Shown here: positions 58,754 to 64,000 of the stretch, one piece after another
How the letters are laid out: each line of letters begins with the position of its first letter
How positions within the stretch are numbered: position 1 is the stretch's first letter
Source: JAEZPW01 sp035629075
Lineage (GTDB): Bacteria; Acidobacteriota; Terriglobia; Terriglobales; Acidobacteriaceae
Direction: 5' to 3'
Length of the DNA stretch: 64,000 nt
Assembly (NCBI GenBank): GCA_035629075.1
Contig: DASPIK010000080.1
Location: 80,953 to 144,952 of the forward strand
Notes under the pieces: model-generated
Told to the model about the DNA's origin: nothing
The model's database searches: none
What the model saw: the letters and a program-made list of their open reading frames with translations, nothing else
Translations under genes and position numbers: made by a program

Positions 58754-59452
58754 TCATCTGCGCGAAAGATCTGACGCCAAAATTTCGTTTGCAGAAAGCT
58801 GCATCGTCCCGGCGTTGAACTTCACGTTTAAATCTGCGAGCGATCTGACGATAGCTTCGGCATGGGTCAGTTTTTCGGTCGCATAAGTGGTATTCAAGGC
58901 GATAACTGGCATGCTTGCCGCGTGTCCCGCATCAATACCTGGGGGAGTGTCTTCAATGACGATGCACTTGTCGGCAGCTACGCCCAGTCTCTCGGCACCC
59001 GCACGGTAGGGCTCAGGATGAGGCTTGCCATACGTCACATCGTTAGCGGACACGAGCACTTTCGGCATGGGTAGCCCCGCCGCTTTCAAACGGGAAGTAG
59101 CCAGAGGTCGCGTCCCGCTCGTTACTACAGCCCATCGGTCTGGCGGAATTGAAGCGAGCAATTCGTGCGCGCCCGGAATGACCGCCAAATCCAGTGTGTC
59201 TTCGATCTCCAATTCCTCAAGCATCTCCACCGCGGCTTCGGCGTCGATATGGGGGGCGCAGAGGCGAATTGTCTCCAAGGTGCGGCGTCCGTGCGCCGCG
59301 CGGATGACCGTCTCAGGATCGAGACCCTGCTGCTCGGCCCAAATCTTCCAGACGCGACCCACCGATCCCGTAGAATCGACGAGCACACCATCCAAGTCAA
59401 AGAGAACAGCCGCACATTCGAAGGTCCGCACTCGATCTCCCATCTCCATCAT
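58754..59452 (-). CDS. HAD-family sugar phosphatase / phosphoglucomutase-like hydrolase
   Basis: 232 residues. LFDLDGVLVDSTG is HAD motif I (nucleophile and acid/base Asp), WAVVTSGTRP motif II (Ser/Thr), KPHPEPYRAGAERLG motif III with the Lys, and IEDTPPGIDAGHAASM motif IV. The cap inserted between I and II is a C1 helical cap, as in the beta-phosphoglucomutase and GPP/DOG phosphatase group. Whether it is a phosphatase or mutase is undecided. It is divergent from mutM. Confidence 0.88.
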   Translation of the reverse strand: MMEMGDRVRTFECAAVLFDLDGVLVDSTGSVGRVWKIWAEQQGLDPETVIRAAHGRRTLETIRLCAPHIDAEAAVEMLEELEIEDTLDLAVIPGAHELLASIPPDRWAVVTSGTRPLATSRLKAAGLPMPKVLVSANDVTYGKPHPEPYRAGAERLGVAADKCIVIEDTPPGIDAGHAASMPVIALNTTYATEKLTHAEAIVRSLADLNVKFNAGTMQLSANEILASDLSRR

Positions 59453-59577
59453 CTGCTCGTATTTCGACCCGCTACATTTGTAGCATAACGCTCCGCAAGC
59501 GTTCCGTGATGATCAGCGGACAGCAATGGGCACGGGAACTCGACACGAATGCAGATACTACTGAATACTAGAAGTTC

Positions 59578-60393
59578 ATGCCTGAGCTTCCTGAAGTCGA
59601 AACCGTAGTACGCAGCCTCGCGAAGCGCGTTACGGGCGAGGTCGTCGAGTCCGCATGGTTCAGTGGCAAGGCGCCGACGTTCAAGTCGGAACCGGCTGAG
59701 ATTGCCCTTGTGCTGGAAGGCTCCAAGGTCGAACACGTCCATAGGCAAGGAAAACACATCGTTTTCGATCTGCAAAAGGACGGGAGGTTGCAGGCCCAGT
59801 GGATCGTTCACCTCGGCATGACGGGGCGGATGCTGGTGACCAGTCCGGATTGTGAGCTTGAAAAACACACCCACATAATCGCCAAATTCTCTTCCGGTCG
59901 CGAGTTGCGCTTCATTGATCCGCGCAGGTTTGGCCGTACGTGGGTCGTCAGTGGTAAGTCGGTATTTGATGCCGGGGGAAAAGAACCGCTGGACGTGGGT
60001 CTTGAACTGTTTGCCGGGCTGTTTCACGCGCGCAAGACCGCGATCAAGGCTGCCTTGCTGAATCAGAGACTGCTTCGCGGAATAGGGAACATCTATGCCG
60101 ACGAAGCACTGTTTCGCGCCGGCGTACGCCCCAGACGCCGTGCGTCGTCCCTCACGCGCCCAGAACTAAAACGGCTATACGAGTCTGTGCAGCAGGTGCT
60201 GAATGAAGCCATAGCCGCTGGCGGCTCCTCCATCTCCGACTACGTCGACGCGGATGGTGAGCGCGGATTTTTCCAGGTGCAGCACCGAGTGTACGGTCGC
60301 GAGGGAAAGCCGTGCCTGACCTGCCATAGCCCTATAAAACGAATCATCGTGGCCGGCCGTGGCACGCATTATTGCCCAGAGTGCCAGAAGTGA
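59578..60393 (+). CDS. mutM: formamidopyrimidine-DNA glycosylase
   Basis: Excises 8-oxoguanine and nicks the abasic site. 271 residues with the catalytic N-terminus MPELPEVETVVRSL (Pro2, Glu3), the Lys in HRQGKHIVFDL, the H2TH region LLNQRLLRGIGNIYADEALF and a C-terminal zinc finger with CLTCHSPIKRIIVAGRGTHYCPEC. All parts are intact. Spacing and strand suggest it may be read with the following ROK kinase gene, 85 nt on. Confidence 0.97.
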   Translation: MPELPEVETVVRSLAKRVTGEVVESAWFSGKAPTFKSEPAEIALVLEGSKVEHVHRQGKHIVFDLQKDGRLQAQWIVHLGMTGRMLVTSPDCELEKHTHIIAKFSSGRELRFIDPRRFGRTWVVSGKSVFDAGGKEPLDVGLELFAGLFHARKTAIKAALLNQRLLRGIGNIYADEALFRAGVRPRRRASSLTRPELKRLYESVQQVLNEAIAAGGSSISDYVDADGERGFFQVQHRVYGREGKPCLTCHSPIKRIIVAGRGTHYCPECQK

Positions 60394-60478
60394 CTTGACG
60401 GATCCCTTTCTCCGGGTGAGCGTTGTATCCGGGATGATAGTCTGGTGCTACTACTAACAGGTAAGAGGCAATCCTGAT

Positions 60479-61546
60479 ATGGGTTTTGCGATTGGTGTTG
60501 ATCTTGGGGGAACAAACCTTCGTATCGCCGCCGTGACGGAGGACGGGCAACTGCTCGAAAAGGTGACCACGGGCACGCAGGTGTCGCGTGGCAGGGAAGC
60601 CGTAGTCTCGGAAATGGCCGCCGCCATCCAGGCTTTAGCTACCAAGTATCATGGCGGATCCAACTTCCTGGGCGTCGGTATCGGCGTTCCGGGCATTATC
60701 GACAAGCGCACAGGGATGTTGCGCGAATCTCCAAACCTGCCGGGATGGGACGACTACCCGGTGCGCGATGACCTCGAACATCGCCTGAAGACGCCGGTGA
60801 TTTTGGAAAATGACGCCAATGCCGCAGCGCTTGGCGAAAACTGGCTCGGAGCCGCAAAGGGCATGGACGACATGTGCATGATAACCCTTGGCACCGGCGT
60901 CGGTGGCGGGATCGTGCTGCGCGGGCGCATTTGGCACGGCATGACCGGTATGGCAGGCGAACTGGGGCACATCACCATTGACCCCAATGGCCCGAAGTGC
61001 GGATGCGGCAATTACGGATGTGTAGAAGTGTTTGCCTCCGCGACCGCGATCGTCCGTATGGCGCGCGAAGCCATCGCTACCGGCGATGCTCCGGCACTAG
61101 CAGCGCTGGCGGAAAGTCGCGACGTTGAGTTTAGCGCCAAGGCCGTAAACAACCTGGCTCTCCAGGGTGACAAGCCAGCCGAAGAGATCTTCAGGAAAGT
61201 GGGATGGTCGCTGGGAATCCTGCTGGCGGACATGGTAAATGCGTTCAACCTGCACATGTACGTCATTGGTGGCGGAGTCTCGGCGGCATGGCCTTCGTTC
61301 TCGACAGCGCTATTTGATGAGATATTCAAACGCTGCATGGTGTACGCTGCCACCGCACCGGATGAAGTACGCGGAATCCGCGCTGGGGCATCAGCCGATC
61401 TGAGGCCGCTGCCGTCGGGCAAGAAGACCATCATCACCCGCGCTCTACTCGGCAGCGATGCCGGCCTCTACGGCGCGGCGCGCTTACCTCTGCTGGGCGT
61501 GGAGATGGACGAGCGCCGACACGTACCCGTATTCAAGGCCGAGTAA
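60479..61546 (+). CDS. ROK-family glucokinase-like sugar kinase
   Basis: 355 residues. FAIGVDLGGTNLRIAAVTEDG is the phosphate-1 loop, GVGIGVPGIIDKRTG and ENDANAAALGE (catalytic Asp in NDAN) follow, GTGVGGGIVLRGRIWHGMTGMAGELGH is phosphate-2, and the ROK zinc Cys cluster is CGCGNYGCVEVFAS. It phosphorylates glucose or a related sugar; glucokinase is the most common role for this build. A terminator follows. Confidence 0.92.
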   Translation: MGFAIGVDLGGTNLRIAAVTEDGQLLEKVTTGTQVSRGREAVVSEMAAAIQALATKYHGGSNFLGVGIGVPGIIDKRTGMLRESPNLPGWDDYPVRDDLEHRLKTPVILENDANAAALGENWLGAAKGMDDMCMITLGTGVGGGIVLRGRIWHGMTGMAGELGHITIDPNGPKCGCGNYGCVEVFASATAIVRMAREAIATGDAPALAALAESRDVEFSAKAVNNLALQGDKPAEEIFRKVGWSLGILLADMVNAFNLHMYVIGGGVSAAWPSFSTALFDEIFKRCMVYAATAPDEVRGIRAGASADLRPLPSGKKTIITRALLGSDAGLYGAARLPLLGVEMDERRHVPVFKAE

Positions 61547-61568
61547 GGCGCAATTCTGCTAACGCAAA

Positions 61569-61594
61569 GGGGCGGACCATCCGCCCCTTTTTCG
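61569..61594 (+). terminator. intrinsic terminator of the ROK kinase gene
   Basis: GGGGCGG and CCGCCCC form a perfect 7-bp stem around ACCAT, followed directly by TTTTT. Confidence 0.88.
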
Positions 61595-61749
61595 CGTCTT
61601 CTGCAAAATCCGCCTAGAAGTCCTGCTAATAATTTCTAATAAGCCTATAAGTGGCCACTCAGGCTAGTATCCATCAACCCCTCAGGACGACTGTGGTCTT
61701 AACTGCCTCAATCGAGCCAAGGGGAAACCTATTCGCACGAGGGAAAGAC

Positions 61750-63483
61750 ATGGCCACTGTGACTGCTCCATCGCCGAAATCCAGCTACTCCAAAGGAGCC
61801 AGCACTCCGGCGCTGTTGAACTTGTGCGTCGGCCAGGCACTCGATCGCTCGGCCGAACGGTTCCCCGACAGGCCGGGTTTGATCGTTCGTCATCAGCACG
61901 TGCGCCTTACTTATTCGCAATTGAAGGCCGAGGTGGATCGCGTTGCGCGCGGACTGATGGCCCTAGGTATTCAGAAAGGCGACCGAGTTGGCGTGTGGGC
62001 AACCAACTGTGCGGAGTGGGTTCTGCTCCAGTTTGCTACCGCGAAGGTCGGGGCGATCCTGGTCAATTTGAACCTGCGTTACCGCGCGCACGAACTGCAA
62101 TACGCCCTCACCCAATCAGAATGCCAGACCTTGTTCTTGATTCGCGGCTTTCGTGATTGCGACTACATCGAGTCGCTGTTCACGATTGCTCCGGAGTCTC
62201 GAAACAGCGAGCCGTGCCATTTCGGATCAGCCAGTCTCCCGTATCTGAAAAACGTGATTTTCATCGGACAGGACTCGCCTTCGTCGATGTTGGCTTGGGA
62301 CCGCTTCGTGGAGATGGCAGAGAGTGTTACGCCCGAGTCTTTGCGAAAGCGCGAGGCTACACTTGACCCCCACGATCCGATCAACATTCAATACACCTCT
62401 GGAACGACCGGTTTTCCAAAAGGCGCAACGCTGAGTCACTACTCCATCGTCAACAATGGGCTGCTCATCGGCAATGCCATGAAAATGACGGAGAACGACA
62501 GCATCTGCATTCCAGTTCCGTTCTATCACTGCTTCGGAATGGTGCTGGGCAACATGAACTGCGTCGTCGCCGGCGCTACGATGGTCATACCTGCCGAATA
62601 CTTCGACCCCCTCGCGACCTTGCAGGCCATTCACGAAGAGCGTTGCACGGCCGTACACGGCGTTCCGACTATGTTCATCGCGGAGTTGGACCATCCGAAC
62701 TTTCGGGACTTCGACGTAACCTGCCTGCGAACAGGGATCATGGCCGGTTCGTCGTGCCCCATCGAGTTAATGCGCAGAGTGGTTAGGGAAATGCACTGTA
62801 GCGAACTCACGATCGCGTATGGCTTGACCGAGTGCTCACCAGTGATCACACAGACCAGCACCGACGATCCGCTGGAAATTCGGGTATCCAGTGTCGGGCG
62901 GGCGCTCCCTCACACAGAGGTGAAGATCGTCGACCCGCAAACGGGAGAAACATTGCCCGTCGGAAGCAATGGAGAGTTGTGCGCCCGCGGCTACATGGTC
63001 ATGAACGGGTACTACAACGACCCGAAGAGCACGGCGGAAACTATCGACGGCGACGGTTGGTTGCATACCGGCGATGTGGCCGTTGCCGATGAAGACGGCT
63101 ACTACAAAATTACCGGACGCATCAAGGAAATGATTATTCGAGGCGGCGAGAATATCTATCCGCGCGAGATCGAAGAGTTCCTTTACAAGTGCCCCGGTAT
63201 AGCGGAAGCCCAGGTCGTCGGTATCCCGGACACCCGTCTCGGAGAAGACGTTATGGCGTGGGTCAAGCCAAAAGAAGGCGCGGTGCTCAGCGAGGAAGGA
63301 ATCAGGCGTTTTTGTAAAGGCAAAATCGCGGATTTCAAGATCCCTCGTCACATTAAGTTCGTCGATTCGTTCCCGATGACTGTCACCGGCAAGGTGCAGA
63401 AATTCATCATGCGCGAAATCTCTGTTCGTAAGATGGGTCTGGAGGGAGTCGCTGCGACACAAACAATCACAGGACATCCGTAG
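61750..63483 (+). CDS. acyl-CoA synthetase (AMP-forming, medium/long-chain type)
   Basis: Activates a fatty or other carboxylic acid with ATP and CoA. The ATG at 61750, after GAGGGAAAGAC, gives 577 residues; an upstream GTG at 61651 would add 33. The adenylation motifs are IQYTSGTTGFPKGATLSH (P-loop), AYGLTECSPVITQTSTDD, GDGWLHTGDVAVADEDGYYKITGRIKEMIIRGGENIYP and the C-terminal catalytic Lys in TVTGKVQKF. The substrate chain length cannot be told from sequence. A terminator follows. Confidence 0.93.
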   Translation: MATVTAPSPKSSYSKGASTPALLNLCVGQALDRSAERFPDRPGLIVRHQHVRLTYSQLKAEVDRVARGLMALGIQKGDRVGVWATNCAEWVLLQFATAKVGAILVNLNLRYRAHELQYALTQSECQTLFLIRGFRDCDYIESLFTIAPESRNSEPCHFGSASLPYLKNVIFIGQDSPSSMLAWDRFVEMAESVTPESLRKREATLDPHDPINIQYTSGTTGFPKGATLSHYSIVNNGLLIGNAMKMTENDSICIPVPFYHCFGMVLGNMNCVVAGATMVIPAEYFDPLATLQAIHEERCTAVHGVPTMFIAELDHPNFRDFDVTCLRTGIMAGSSCPIELMRRVVREMHCSELTIAYGLTECSPVITQTSTDDPLEIRVSSVGRALPHTEVKIVDPQTGETLPVGSNGELCARGYMVMNGYYNDPKSTAETIDGDGWLHTGDVAVADEDGYYKITGRIKEMIIRGGENIYPREIEEFLYKCPGIAEAQVVGIPDTRLGEDVMAWVKPKEGAVLSEEGIRRFCKGKIADFKIPRHIKFVDSFPMTVTGKVQKFIMREISVRKMGLEGVAATQTITGHP

Positions 63484-63502
63484 CACCGATCCGGTTTACA
63501 AG

Positions 63503-63528
63503 AGAGGCCCCGCGGAAGGGCCTCTCTG
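63503..63528 (+). terminator. terminator of the acyl-CoA synthetase gene
   Basis: GAGAGGCCC and GGGCCTCTC form a 9-bp stem around CGCGGAA, followed by TGTTGT. The stem is strong; the T tract is weak. Confidence 0.65.
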
Positions 63529-63540
63529 TTGTCAGAACTG

Positions 63541-63721
63541 CTACGCGGCTTTATCCCCTCTGTTCTTCGTATGCGTGTGGTGATGAATGTTGCCCTGATC
63601 GTCGCGATATTCCCGCTGCTTCAGATCAGACTGTGACGAACTCGGACCTGCACTGCTGCTGCTCCGCCGCCCCTGCTTCCTTTATGCGGGGTTTCCCTTT
63701 GCCTTGGCGATCCTCAGCCAT
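63541..63721 (-). pseudogene. possible small hydrophilic protein gene split by a one-base shift
   Basis: An ATG at 63721 starts MAEDRQGKGKPRIKEAG and the same frame ends after 31 residues. A neighbouring frame continues SSSAGPSSSQSDLKQREYRD and ends KNRGDKAA at 63541. Joining both needs a one-base change near the CAG repeat at 63655-63665. No family is recognised and the case for coding rests only on continuity of a hydrophilic, Lys/Gln-rich composition. Confidence 0.25.
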
Positions 63722-63840
63722 GGTCAAAACCTGCGTTGTTTTGTGGGTTTGGTTACTTTCCGATGGACCACCGGTGGGAATCGTTGCCAATGAAAGAACT
63801 AATACGAAGCAGTCCAGAGAAACGATATTGCGCAAAAGAA

Positions 63841-63929
63841 AAACCCATCGTTTTACGATGGGTCAGACTGCTGACAAAGGTACTCACAAAGCTCTCGTAA
63901 TTACGAGGGCTTTGTGCTTTTATGCGGTC
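63841..63929. repeat. palindromes at the left side of the IS1182-type element
   Basis: AACCCATCGT/ACGATGGGT near 63843-63864 is followed by CACAAAGC...GCTTTGTG near 63885-63916, a 32-nt palindrome with one imperfect pair centred on AATT. They precede the transposase start and may be the element's terminal repeats or transcription barriers. The stretch 63722-63840 shows nothing else. Confidence 0.55.
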
Positions 63930-64000
63930 ATGTTGAGAGAAGCTGGAGTGCAGCAGCAGGAGCTGGAGCTGGTGACGATCGAGTCGCTGGTACCGCCTGA
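63930..64000 (+). mobile_element. IS1182-family transposase gene, first 23 codons
   Basis: The frame from the ATG at 63930 runs to the window edge: MLREAGVQQQELELVTIESL then VPP. The sequence and especially VTIESLVPP just after a short Gln-rich start match the N-terminus of IS1182-type DDE transposases, which continue with DHLLRKID. Only the beginning is visible, so intactness cannot be judged. This would be the only insertion sequence in the window. Confidence 0.65.

Overview
The window reads as a chromosomal segment of a Gram-negative bacterium, most likely an acidobacterium of the Terriglobia type. This is inferred from the gene content: outer-membrane barrels and OmpA- and TonB-domain proteins, HspR control of dnaK, a TIGR02999-like ECF sigma factor coupled to a very large Ser/Thr kinase, and an N-terminally extended Hfq-like protein. 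No rRNA, tRNA or CRISPR array was recognised. Almost all of the sequence is dense housekeeping DNA; the only mobile DNA seen is the left part of an IS1182-type transposase gene at the right edge.

Layout. 1-4.1 kb (minus): a truncated M50 membrane protease, an HU-family protein, an Hfq-like protein, a DNA polymerase III delta'-type clamp-loader subunit and thymidylate kinase. 4.3-8.1 kb: a zinc-ribbon/TonB-domain protein, a PIG-L deacetylase, an exported hypothetical, rnhB and a small membrane protein. 8.2-11.0 kb (minus): the ribosomal/tRNA cluster rpsP-khpA-rimM-trmD-rplS behind one clear promoter. 11.1-21.6 kb: a DUF4410-like protein, an ABC-2 exporter pair, ffh, recQ, an OmpA-domain protein, a histone-deacetylase-like protein and ada. 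21.6-26.4 kb (minus): the heat-shock operon dnaK / 59-aa protein / dnaJ / unknown / hspR, headed by a sigma70-type promoter overlapped by a HAIR-type operator. 26.5-29.1 kb: a frameshifted PQQ sugar dehydrogenase, an FNR-type reductase and an NTF2-like protein. 29.2-34.4 kb: an ECF sigma factor translationally coupled to a kinase-ATPase-TPR giant, with a divergent methyltransferase.

34.6-40.6 kb (plus) is the most unusual part: four genes in a row encode an Omp85/BamA-type outer-membrane barrel, a signal-peptide protein carrying the motif set of an atypical kinase fold, a nucleotide-translocase-like membrane protein with a helical-repeat tail, and an exported metallophosphatase overlapping it by 4 nt. 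This could be an extracytoplasmic phosphorylation/dephosphorylation module with its own nucleotide supply. That reading is an inference.

40.6-44.4 kb (minus): glmS, purS, an outer-membrane barrel and a LytTR response regulator. 44.6-51.9 kb: a PAP2 phosphatase, rlmB, an M1-peptidase-like protein with a degenerate active site, an HD hydrolase, a beta-CASP metallohydrolase and a radical SAM/SPASM protein. 52-61.6 kb: trpD, sucC-sucD-ndk-tautomerase, a VOC protein, an ABM monooxygenase, purA, a HAD phosphatase, mutM and a ROK glucokinase. 61.7-64 kb: an acyl-CoA synthetase, a probably broken small reading frame and the IS1182-type element.

Several starts were moved from the longest possible frame on ribosome-binding-site and family-length grounds (tmk, rplS, rpsP, khpA, glmS, purS, purA with TTG, the ECF sigma with TTG). 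Palindromic GC-rich intergenic repeats recur at 8.2, 9.7, 13.4, 15.0 and 24.3 kb.
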